This document shows positions 1 through 7,585 of a DNA stretch of 34,547 nt, in pieces. The notes beneath the pieces were generated by a model. The model ran no database searches, was not told the origin of the DNA, and was given only the letters and a program-made list of their open reading frames with translations. Made by a program: the position numbers and the translations under genes. The stretch is taken from contig CAYYZY010000074.1 of assembly GCA_964475955.1 (NCBI GenBank), positions 1-34,547 on the forward strand, read 5' to 3'. Origin of the DNA: DATKZH01 sp964475955 (GTDB lineage Bacteria > Planctomycetota > Planctomycetia > Pirellulales > Thermoguttaceae). The stretch's first letter is position 1. Every line of letters begins with the position of its first letter.

Positions 1-36
1 AGTCCAATCTGAGGGTTGGGCTCTGACGGAGAATTC

Positions 37-104
37 GTAGGGTGGGTGCTTGCACCCACGCGGAGACCGCGGTTTTCCGGCGTGCGTGCAAGCACGCACC
101 CTAC
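37..104. repeat. Palindromic repeat, GTAGGGTG...CACGC family (double copy)
   Basis: Two 25-base arms (37-61 and 80-104) are reverse complements with two differences, separated by 18 bases. Each arm is itself a palindrome around GTGCTTGCAC (left) or GTGCAAGCAC (right). Ends GTAGGGTG and CACGC are shared with copies at 3439-3465, 10257-10286 and 18954-18980. It lies downstream of the multiheme gene that ends at 162, so it could form a transcript-end hairpin. Confidence 0.8.
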
Positions 105-161
105 AGATCGCCCTGCCCCGGCCGTCTTCCGACAAAGCCTAGGCTGAGCCTTCCGGCCCCG

Positions 162-3100
162 CTATTTCGCAGGCCGGCAGGACCGCCAATACGCGCGGTC
201 GGTGGCGTAGACATCGATCTCGTGATCCGGCGGCAGCGGGCGCGGGAGGATGCCGAAGTTCTGCATCTCGCGGATGTAGAACCGGTTGGGAACGAAGCCG
301 TCCATGCTGAACCGTTTCCGCTCGGCCAGTTGCCGGGCGGCCGCTTCGATGGGCGCGCGGATCGCCCGATAGTCGGGGTCGTCGGTGTCGGCGAAGAGCG
401 GCTCGGAGCAGAGTTCCAGTCCGCCGGCCTGCTCGGCCAGGGGGGCGCGGAGGAAGAGCGACTTTTCGGGCCGTGACAGGTTGCAGTGCGCCTGGTACAG
501 TCGCGATTCGCCCGGCTGGAAGTAGGCCAGGTGCCGGATGAGGATGATGTCCTGGATGCTGTCGAACAGCGGCTGGGGCGGCTCGCGACGGCCGAACTGG
601 AAGTAGAACGCGCCCTTTTTCACGTTGCGGTACGAGGGCTTGGTGGCCGTGTGGCACCCGGCGCAGCGCCGCCGCATCACTTCGCGCGGCAGGTCGACCG
701 CGACCATGCCGCTCCCCAGGGCCGCGTACGTGCCGGGGTAGGTGGCGCCCGACTCGATCCACAGGCGGAGCATGGCGCGCTCGCGGGGGGAGGGCCGGGC
801 GTCGTAGTGGGAGCCGTCGATGAGGGTCATCAGCCGGCTGGCCGACGAGCCGATCGTGCGGGGCGCCCGGTTGCCCTGGAGGTTGCGCCCGTCGGAGACC
901 AGGGCGTGCGTGAACATGGTCCAGTAGCTGGTGGTGTAAAGGGGGGTCATGTCGCCGGAGAGGTCGACGCCCCCCTCGCGCCGGTCGGCGTTGTGGCACT
1001 CCGTGCAGTGCCGGTCGAGGATCGGCTGCACGTCGCGGGGGAAGTCGAACACGTCGGGCACGCCGCGGATCGGCTCGATGCGGCTGGGCGGCCGGCCGAG
1101 CGCTGCAAGCGCCGGCGCTTCCCGCTCGTGCGGCGCGCGAACGCGCGGCTCGTGGCAGCCGACGCAACCGGTCGTCTCGCCCGGCTGCACCGTGACGAAG
1201 CTCTGCATCCGTTTGACCGCCAGGTCGTTTTCGTCGAGGGCGACGAAGAACAGGCTCCGCACGGCCGGCACGCGGAAGTGGGCCGAGCCGTCGGCCTCGA
1301 CCGGCACGGTGCCCAGCACGCGCTCCAGGGTGAACGTGCCGCCGATCGTCAACGGCTCCTGCCCGCCCGAGAAGTTGGCCGGCTTGGGCAACTGCTCGAG
1401 GACCAACAGCTTCTTGATCTCGCCGCGGCGCACGCCCTCCATGTTGCGACCCTCGTAGACGTCGGAGAGCACCAGGCGCCCCGTCGGGTCGCGCGGCTCG
1501 GTGCGGTCGTGCAAAAGCGGCTCGCGCCGGCGCGGCCGCAAGGGGCGCGGCTCGTGCGGGGGCAGCGCGCAGTCGCGCACGTCGGGCTCGAAGACCGGCT
1601 CGACGGCGCCCGCGCCGTCCATCAGGTAAATGCCCCGGTCGTCGGCCACGAGGAGCAGGTCTTCGGCCAGCGCGTAGGGATCGCGGAGCGGGCGCTTGCT
1701 GAGGTGGCGGAGCATGGGCAGGGCGTCGGGACCCAGGCCGGGGTCGATCGTCGAGATGTAGCCCGTGTGCTCGGCCCGGCCGTGCCCCGGCGAAAAGGAG
1801 GCCACGACCTTCCGGGTCCCGGGGATCGGCTTGGCGTCGATCATCACGCCGCCCGGGTGCTGGTTGCCGAAGTAGACCATCACGCCCGTGCCGTCGGGGT
1901 TGACGGTCCACAGGTGGTGGAACTGGAGCTGGTTGCGGTCGACGTACTCCCACCGCATGTAGAGGACGCGGCCGTCGGGGAGCATCCAGGGCGTATTTTC
2001 CTGTTCGGAGTTGTTCGACACCATGCGGATGTTCCCGCCCCCCGCGTCGCACCGGTACAGCACGGCCACCTGCGTGCGCCAGCACGGCACGTAGCGGTGG
2101 CAGCGGCTGGAGCAGAACATGATGCCGCCGTCGGGCAGGTAGATGGGCTCGACGTCGTTGTCCGGCCCGTCGGTCAACTGGCGGAGGTTCGAGCCGTCGA
2201 CGTCGATCTCGTAGAGGTGATACGCCTCGGTGCCGCCGGGCCGGTAGGAGAAGAGGATCCGCCGGCCGTCGTAGTGGACGTGTGGGTCGCGGATGCCGCC
2301 GCGCGGGTCGTCCAACAGCACCTTCAGCGCGCGCGTGCGCAGGTTCAGCCGGCACAGCCGGGCCCCCTCGCCGAAGGCGAACCGCTTGCCGTCGCGCTGG
2401 ATCAACGCCCCGTCGGTGTACTTCGAGTCCTCGCAGTAGTGGCCGAAATTGCCGTACCAGTGGTCGCGGCCCGAAACGCGCTGGGCGAAGACGATCTCCT
2501 CGAAGTCGGCCGCCGGCCCGGCGAGGAACCGTTCGAGCAACGGGCCGGGCGTGAACGGCTTGGGCTGGACGACCGGCTCCGACTCGAGCAGGTTCTCGGC
2601 CACCGGCTCCGGCAGCCCGACCACGCACACCGGATCGAAGCCGCCGCCCGGGCTGTCGTCCTGGAAGAAGAGCGCGTCGACCGTTTCGCCTTCCCGGTAG
2701 CCGAGCGCGGCCAGGTCGATGCCGACGGCCAGGGCCTTGAATCCGCGCTCCGGGTTCGAGCTTTTCGGCGCGACCCGCCCCGCGACGAACTGCTCGAAGC
2801 GGGCCGGCGGGGAGGCGTGCAGGTAGAGGTCGAAGTCGTCGATCGGCAATGCCCGGGGGTGACGGCCGTCGACGTCGTACTTCGCGACGGTCGCCGCCTT
2901 GAGCCCGTCACGGAACTCCAGCGGCCCCACGCGGAAGCCGTCGCCCGGGCCGCCCTTGTGGATCTCGAAGAGCACCAGGTCGACGCCGGGTCCGTTTACC
3001 ACGGGCTGCTCGAAGCGGACGGCGCAGCCGGGTGTGGGCGACGCGCCGTCCAACACGGGCGACTCGTGCCACGGGGCGCTCGCGCCCCGCGGGTTGACGG

Positions 3101-3392
3101 CGCCGGTATTCAGGGCGGCGTCGAGCAGTTCGGCCCGCCGCCCGCCGCCCGGGGCGGAGCGGCCCGGCGCCTCGGCGATGTTGCAGCCGTTGCCCGTGAA
3201 GTGGATCAGCCGCACGCCCACCAGCCGCCGGGCGTCGTGGATGAGCGGCCCGCCGCCGCGGTCGACGGTGAGGCTCGTCAGCACGGTTTGCCCGTCCTCG
3301 CTATCGACGGTGTAGCGGAGGACTTGCGCGGAAGATGAAGGGGGGACCACCGCCGCAAGCAGGACCGCCGCTACCAGGAGTCGTTTTCGCAT
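162..3392 (-). CDS. Secreted triheme beta-propeller protein, hydrazine synthase alpha-like
   Basis: A 1076-residue exported protein. It begins with a signal peptide (MRKRLLVAAVLLAAVV). The middle part has TolB/PD40-like propeller blades, for example segments around HLYEIDVDGSNLRQLTDG and LWTVNPDGTG. The C-terminal part carries three c-type heme motifs: CVGCH at 743-747, CTECH at 796-800 and CAGCH at 910-914. This order matches the planctomycete family whose middle domain is named after the hydrazine synthase alpha subunit of anammox bacteria; most members are in non-anammox planctomycetes and have no proven reaction. I infer a periplasmic electron-transfer or oxidoreductase role, not hydrazine synthesis. 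The start at 3392 is preferred to a GTG at 3425 because the signal peptide begins there and an AAGGA lies upstream. The glycosidase gene upstream ends 104 bases away on the same strand. Confidence 0.8.
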   Translation of the reverse strand: MRKRLLVAAVLLAAVVPPSSSAQVLRYTVDSEDGQTVLTSLTVDRGGGPLIHDARRLVGVRLIHFTGNGCNIAEAPGRSAPGGGRRAELLDAALNTGAVNPRGASAPWHESPVLDGASPTPGCAVRFEQPVVNGPGVDLVLFEIHKGGPGDGFRVGPLEFRDGLKAATVAKYDVDGRHPRALPIDDFDLYLHASPPARFEQFVAGRVAPKSSNPERGFKALAVGIDLAALGYREGETVDALFFQDDSPGGGFDPVCVVGLPEPVAENLLESEPVVQPKPFTPGPLLERFLAGPAADFEEIVFAQRVSGRDHWYGNFGHYCEDSKYTDGALIQRDGKRFAFGEGARLCRLNLRTRALKVLLDDPRGGIRDPHVHYDGRRILFSYRPGGTEAYHLYEIDVDGSNLRQLTDGPDNDVEPIYLPDGGIMFCSSRCHRYVPCWRTQVAVLYRCDAGGGNIRMVSNNSEQENTPWMLPDGRVLYMRWEYVDRNQLQFHHLWTVNPDGTGVMVYFGNQHPGGVMIDAKPIPGTRKVVASFSPGHGRAEHTGYISTIDPGLGPDALPMLRHLSKRPLRDPYALAEDLLLVADDRGIYLMDGAGAVEPVFEPDVRDCALPPHEPRPLRPRRREPLLHDRTEPRDPTGRLVLSDVYEGRNMEGVRRGEIKKLLVLEQLPKPANFSGGQEPLTIGGTFTLERVLGTVPVEADGSAHFRVPAVRSLFFVALDENDLAVKRMQSFVTVQPGETTGCVGCHEPRVRAPHEREAPALAALGRPPSRIEPIRGVPDVFDFPRDVQPILDRHCTECHNADRREGGVDLSGDMTPLYTTSYWTMFTHALVSDGRNLQGNRAPRTIGSSASRLMTLIDGSHYDARPSPRERAMLRLWIESGATYPGTYAALGSGMVAVDLPREVMRRRCAGCHTATKPSYRNVKKGAFYFQFGRREPPQPLFDSIQDIILIRHLAYFQPGESRLYQAHCNLSRPEKSLFLRAPLAEQAGGLELCSEPLFADTDDPDYRAIRAPIEAAARQLAERKRFSMDGFVPNRFYIREMQNFGILPRPLPPDHEIDVYATDRAYWRSCRPAK

Positions 3393-3438
3393 CGCGTTGC
3401 TCGGTTCCTTCAAGTTCCGTCTCACGTCAGAAGCGCAG

Positions 3439-3465
3439 GTAGTGTGGGTCGAGGTACGAGACCCA
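3439..3465. repeat. Palindromic repeat, GTAGGGTG...CACGC family (partial)
   Basis: These 27 bases match the reverse complement of the copy at 10257-10286 at all but one position. The core is GGGTCGAGGTACGAGACCC. The trailing CG of the family is lost here. It sits in the 104-base gap between the glycosidase gene and the multiheme gene, about 46 bases before the latter's start. Confidence 0.75.
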
Positions 3466-3496
3466 AAATATCTGTACTTTCAGTCTGACTGTTGGT

Positions 3497-4987
3497 TCAC
3501 TTCATGGGGATCGCGGCGCGGTCGGCGATGAGGACGACGGAATCGCAAACGGGCACGCGGCGGAAGGTGCACACGCCGTCGCGATTCTCCCACAGCGACT
3601 TGTCGATCGCGTAGACCTTGCCGGAGAGCATGTCGACCCAAACGGCGTCCTCGAAGCGCCCGTCGGGGATCGTCAGCGTGACGTGCTCCACTTCGGGGTC
3701 CTCGCCGGGCATGTGGGTGTCGCGCCAGAGCGTGACGACGTCGCCCACGCCCTCCTTGCGGTAGCCGAACACGGAGAAGTCGTCCTCGACGCCGCCTGCG
3801 ATCTTGCAGTCGTAGCCGTCGATGCGCCGAAGCGTGTGGTCGAACACGGCCGTCACGTGCTCGACGGCCCGGTAGGCGTCTTTGACGTGGTCGACCCGCT
3901 TGTCGGGCGTGACGGCCAGGAGCCCCTTGTAGTTGATCTTCTTGCGGACCTCCGCCCGGGCGTCGCGCAGATCGGAGTCGCGGCCCTTTTCGGTAACCAG
4001 GTAGACCATGTCGCAGATGGCGAAGTACGACGAAGGGACGTCGCGGCCCAGGTCGCCCAGCAGACGCCGCAAGGCCCACTTGGCCTGGCGCGGCTCGCTC
4101 CAGTCGTGCCTGGCCAGGGCGCCGAACGATCCGCTTTGCGAGGGGGCCCCGTTTTCGCCCTGGCGGATGGTAATCCGCTTCGAGTGCCGGGCGATCACCT
4201 CGCGAAGCTCGGCGACGCGGCCGTAGGAGGAATCCGGGTTGGCCGAGTAGGGGTGGTAGGTAACCTGGTCGACCAGGTCGAGCTTGCCCTGCTCCTTGAG
4301 CCGCCCGAGCAGGCCGTCGACGAAGCCGAGGTCGAACGCCCCGCCGGCCGCCACGATCACGCGGGCCTCCGGCTGGCGCCGGCGGATGATCTCGGCGGTG
4401 CGCACGACCAAGTCGGCGTACTGGGGCACCGCCTTCTTGCCGCCCCGAGGCTCGTTCCACACCTCCCACTCGTCGACGTGGTCCTTGTACCGGTCCGCCA
4501 GCGCCACAACGTACGCGTCCCACGCCGCGAGCGCCTCGGGCGAAGAGGGCAAGCCGCCGCTCAGGCCCGTGCCGCCGCCGCCGGGGTAGGCGGGGTTGCC
4601 GTAGCAGATGCATACCCAGGGTTCGACGCCCTGGTCGGTCATGTCGTGGACGATCTCGTCGAGCCACTGCCAGGCGTACTTGCCCGGCTCCTGCTCGGTC
4701 TTCGCCCAGCCCGATTGGATTCGGGCCTTCTTCACGCCGAGCGGCCCGAGGTACCGCTTCCAGTTGGCGTAGACGGTGTAGTCGCGGTCCATCGTCTCCG
4801 CGCCGACCGACCAGTTCGACGCCTCGATCTGCCGGGCGTGCCGCGACCGAACCCGGCCGCAGTACGCGTAGCCGTCGCCCGGGTCGACGCTCGGATCGGC
4901 GACCGGCTCGGCCCCGGCGCCCCATGCCGGCCAGGCCAGGCCGACGATCACCAACAACAGGCAGGCGCGACGAAGCGAAATCTTCAT
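3497..4987 (-). CDS. Secreted GH-A clan glycoside hydrolase (GH39/GH5-like)
   Basis: A 496-residue exported TIM-barrel glycosidase. The signal peptide spans about residues 1-24 (MKISLRRACLLLVIVGLAWP). The likely acid/base is Glu179 in EWEVWNEP (174-180 region), and the likely nucleophile is Glu278 in RQGENGAPS; a conserved His-Pro-Tyr (TYHPYS, about 243-248) lies between them, the usual order for clan GH-A. The C-terminal 100 residues look like a beta-sandwich domain that often follows such barrels. The substrate cannot be read from sequence; a plant- or algal-type polysaccharide side chain is plausible. AGGAG seven bases before the ATG supports the start. It is followed on the same strand by the triheme protein. 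Family assignment to GH39 rather than another GH-A family is tentative. Confidence 0.75.
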   Translation of the reverse strand: MKISLRRACLLLVIVGLAWPAWGAGAEPVADPSVDPGDGYAYCGRVRSRHARQIEASNWSVGAETMDRDYTVYANWKRYLGPLGVKKARIQSGWAKTEQEPGKYAWQWLDEIVHDMTDQGVEPWVCICYGNPAYPGGGGTGLSGGLPSSPEALAAWDAYVVALADRYKDHVDEWEVWNEPRGGKKAVPQYADLVVRTAEIIRRRQPEARVIVAAGGAFDLGFVDGLLGRLKEQGKLDLVDQVTYHPYSANPDSSYGRVAELREVIARHSKRITIRQGENGAPSQSGSFGALARHDWSEPRQAKWALRRLLGDLGRDVPSSYFAICDMVYLVTEKGRDSDLRDARAEVRKKINYKGLLAVTPDKRVDHVKDAYRAVEHVTAVFDHTLRRIDGYDCKIAGGVEDDFSVFGYRKEGVGDVVTLWRDTHMPGEDPEVEHVTLTIPDGRFEDAVWVDMLSGKVYAIDKSLWENRDGVCTFRRVPVCDSVVLIADRAAIPMK

Positions 4988-5150
4988 GGAGATTCTCCTG
5001 GAGGGCTGTTTGGGCGTGGACGGCTCGCGCGCCGCAGGCCGGGATAGTGCGGGGGTAGGCAGGCGTCGCGTGCGTCACAGCATCGGCGCCCCGCGGCACG
5101 CCACCCATTCAGGCTACCACGTGACGACGTGCGTTTCAAACGAGCGCTGC

Positions 5151-5171
5151 AAATGAGACCCGACCCCATTT
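5151..5171. repeat. Half-site of the GAGACCCGACCCCATTT repeat
   Basis: 21 bases (5151-5171) are identical to part of the right arm of the long palindrome at 25993-26079. No partner arm is found nearby, so this is a solo half-site, perhaps the remnant of a decayed element. Confidence 0.75.
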
Positions 5172-5234
5172 ATCCCGCCCTGCACGTCGCCTACACTGTC
5201 TCAAGTGGCACGGCTTAGTCGCTCGGGTGGAGGT

Positions 5235-5495
5235 GAACAGGAGGGAGCAGAGGAAACGGAGAGGCGCCCGTCTAGCCGAATGAAGGAACCACGGCAATGA
5301 AGGATGAGCGAAAAGGCGAAAGACGGCAGTAGCCGACTGACGCGGCCGTGACTCCATTTCCCTGGCAGTCGATTGCCCGTTCTCTCTCGCTGTTTTCTTT
5401 CCCCGTCTTCCATTCTCCCGCTTCTTGCACCCTCTTCACATGACTGGACAGATCCACGGAAAGCAATTCTCCGTTCCCTCCGTTGCCTCCTGTTC
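5235..5495. repeat. Imperfect inverted repeat flanking a 205-base interior
   Basis: The 28-base arm at 5235-5262 begins GAACAGGAGG and ends AACGGAGA. The arm at 5468-5495, read on the opposite strand, matches it at 24 of 28 positions. The interior (5263-5467) has lower GC than its neighbours and no credible gene. This could be a miniature inverted-repeat element or a structured RNA; the sequence alone does not decide. Confidence 0.6.
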
Positions 5496-5579
5496 AGATC
5501 CCGTCACGGACGCGCAACCCAAATCCCGCACAACGGGCAACTTCGGAAACTCAGGCGTCACTAACCCGGATCCACGCTG

Positions 5580-7421
5580 ATGATCGACAGCGACCGACTC
5601 CGCAGGGCGTACGAAACGGCGCGCGACGACCTGTTGGCCGAGCGCGAGCCGTCGGGGCACTGGATCGGCCGGCTGTCGAGCTCGGCGCTGTCGACGGCGA
5701 CCGCCGCCAGTGCGTTGGCGCTGGTCGCGCGCGCGTCGGAAGGTGGCGACGCCGACGCGGCCCGGCTGCCCGGCCTCATCGACGGCGCGCTCGCCTGGCT
5801 CGCTCGGCACCAGAACGCCGACGGCGGCTGGGGCGACACCGACAAGAGCCACTCGAACATCGCCACCACGATGCTCGTGCGCGCGGCGTTCCACCTGGCC
5901 GGCGCGGCCCAAACGCACGCCGACATGCTCCGGACGGCCGAGCGCTACCTCGACCGCCAGGGCGGCGTGGCCGGGCTCAGGCGTCGCTACGGACGCGACA
6001 AGACGTTCGCCGTGCCCATCCTCACCAACTGCGCGCTGGCCGGGCTGGTGCCGTGGAGCCGGGTTTCGCCGCTGCCGTTCGAGCTGGCGTGCCTGCCCCA
6101 CGGGCTCTACCGGTTCCTGCGCCTGCCGGTCGTCAGCTACGCGATCCCCGCGCTGGTGGCCATCGGCCAGTGCCGGTATTTCCACCAGAAGCCGCTCAAC
6201 CCGATCGCGCGCCTGGTGCGCGGCCGGGCCGCCGAGAAGAGCCTGGCCGTGCTGGACGGGATGCAGCCGCCAAGCGGCGGTTTCCTGGAGGCGACGCCGC
6301 TGACGAGCTTCGTGGTGATGAGCCTGGCCGGCATCGGGCGGACCGCGCACCCGGTCGTGCGCCGGGGGGTAAAGTTCCTGGTCGACTCCGCGCGGGAGGA
6401 CGGCTCCTGGCCCATCGACACGAACCTGGCCACCTGGGTCACCACGCTTTCGATCAACGCCCTGGCGGCGTCGGGTGAGCGCGTCGGGTGGCTGGGATGC
6501 ACCGACTGGCTGCTCGCCTGCCAGCACCTGGCCTGGCACCCGTTCACCAACGCGGCGCCGGGCGGATGGGGGTGGACCGACCTGAGCGGCGCCGTGCCCG
6601 ACGCCGACGACACGGCCGGCGCCCTGTTGGCCCTCGACGCAATCCGCCGGCGCTCGGCACGCCGGGGCGACCTCGACCGGCTCAAGTCGGCCGGCGCGGC
6701 GGGCGTCGCGTGGTTGGTCGACCTCCAGAACGCCGACGGGGGCTGGCCCACGTTCTGCCGCGGCTGGGGCAAGCTGCCCTTCGACCGCAGCAGCATGGAC
6801 CTCACGGCCCACGCCCTTCGGGCGCTTTGGGCGTGGCGCTCGCTGAGCCACGGACTTCGCACGCGTGTCGACCGCGCCACGACGGCCGGCCTCGCGTTTC
6901 TGGCCCGAAAGCAGCGGGCCGACGGGAGCTGGGTGCCCCTCTGGTTCGGCAACCAGGACCACCCGGCCGAAGAGAACCCCGTGTACGGCACCGCGCGCGT
7001 GCTGCTGGCCCATCGGGACCTGGGCCGGCTCGACGAGGAGACTCCGCAAAGGGGGATCCGGTGGCTGGTGGGGGCGCGCAACGCGGACGGCGGCTGGGGG
7101 GGCGCCGGACCGTCCGGTTCGGGGGGTGACGGAGGGGAAGTGTCCAGCGTGGAAGAGACGGCGGTGGCCCTCGACGGGCTGATCCCGGCCGTCGGCGACT
7201 CGAACGCGGAACCGACGCATGAGGCGGAGGTTACCTCCGCCGTGCGGGAGGGGCTCGAGTGGCTGGTTGCGGCGGTCGAGTCGGGCCGGCACCGCGAGGC
7301 GAGCCCCATCGGTTTTTACTTCGCCAAATTGTGGTATTATGAGAGGTTGTACCCGCTGGCGATGACGGTATCGGCCTTGGGTCGGGCCGCGCGTCGGTGG
7401 TGCGACCCGTCGGACGGTTGA
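5580..7421 (+). CDS. Squalene-hopene-cyclase-like class II terpene cyclase
   Basis: A 613-residue alpha/alpha-barrel cyclase, slightly shorter than typical squalene-hopene cyclases. The class II catalytic acid motif is present as DADDTA (341-346; usual form DxDDTA), preceded by the expected GGWGW segment. QW-type repeats are visible at QNADGGWG (78-85), EDGSW (about 273-277), a second QNADGGW, KQRADGSW, and RNADGGWGG near the end. The C-terminal FYFAKLWYYERLYPLAM segment matches the family end. It should protonate and cyclise a linear isoprenoid. In the segment that in squalene-hopene cyclases reads W-D-T, this protein has W-V-T (286-288), so the substrate or product may differ from squalene/hopene. 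The next gene makes prenyl chains, which suggests a dedicated terpenoid locus. No strong ribosome-binding site precedes the ATG. Confidence 0.8.
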   Translation: MIDSDRLRRAYETARDDLLAEREPSGHWIGRLSSSALSTATAASALALVARASEGGDADAARLPGLIDGALAWLARHQNADGGWGDTDKSHSNIATTMLVRAAFHLAGAAQTHADMLRTAERYLDRQGGVAGLRRRYGRDKTFAVPILTNCALAGLVPWSRVSPLPFELACLPHGLYRFLRLPVVSYAIPALVAIGQCRYFHQKPLNPIARLVRGRAAEKSLAVLDGMQPPSGGFLEATPLTSFVVMSLAGIGRTAHPVVRRGVKFLVDSAREDGSWPIDTNLATWVTTLSINALAASGERVGWLGCTDWLLACQHLAWHPFTNAAPGGWGWTDLSGAVPDADDTAGALLALDAIRRRSARRGDLDRLKSAGAAGVAWLVDLQNADGGWPTFCRGWGKLPFDRSSMDLTAHALRALWAWRSLSHGLRTRVDRATTAGLAFLARKQRADGSWVPLWFGNQDHPAEENPVYGTARVLLAHRDLGRLDEETPQRGIRWLVGARNADGGWGGAGPSGSGGDGGEVSSVEETAVALDGLIPAVGDSNAEPTHEAEVTSAVREGLEWLVAAVESGRHREASPIGFYFAKLWYYERLYPLAMTVSALGRAARRWCDPSDG

Positions 7422-7585
7422 GCCCCCGCCTTCCTTCGTCCGACGTGGGGCACGATAGTAACGTGCCGGCAACCGGGAGCGCGTGCATCCGCAGGCGCGC
7501 GGGAGGTGTGCCGCACGAGACGCGCGGCCCGTCGGCGCGCGACGAGGTTCCCGCCTGGAAGACAGCCTGCTGAGAGACGACCGCT

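Larger units (their letters stand above)
4988..5579. other. 592-base noncoding region between divergent genes
   Basis: This gap separates the minus-strand glycosidase from the plus-strand cyclase, so it must hold both promoters, but I cannot place convincing -35/-10 boxes. It contains a half-site of the AAATGAGACCCGACCCC repeat (5151-5171) and an imperfect inverted repeat with arms 5235-5262 and 5468-5495. Short open frames here lack family resemblance and run through the repeats; I regard them as noncoding. Confidence 0.7.

Noticed and set aside
486..3338. 950-codon open frame on the plus strand
   Set aside because: It lies opposite the triheme protein gene and is a by-product of high GC; it shows no family motifs, while the minus strand has signal peptide, heme motifs and propeller blades.
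5136..5413. Short minus-strand open frames in the cyclase/glycosidase gap
   Set aside because: They translate the repeat half-site and an inverted-repeat arm; no signals for expression.
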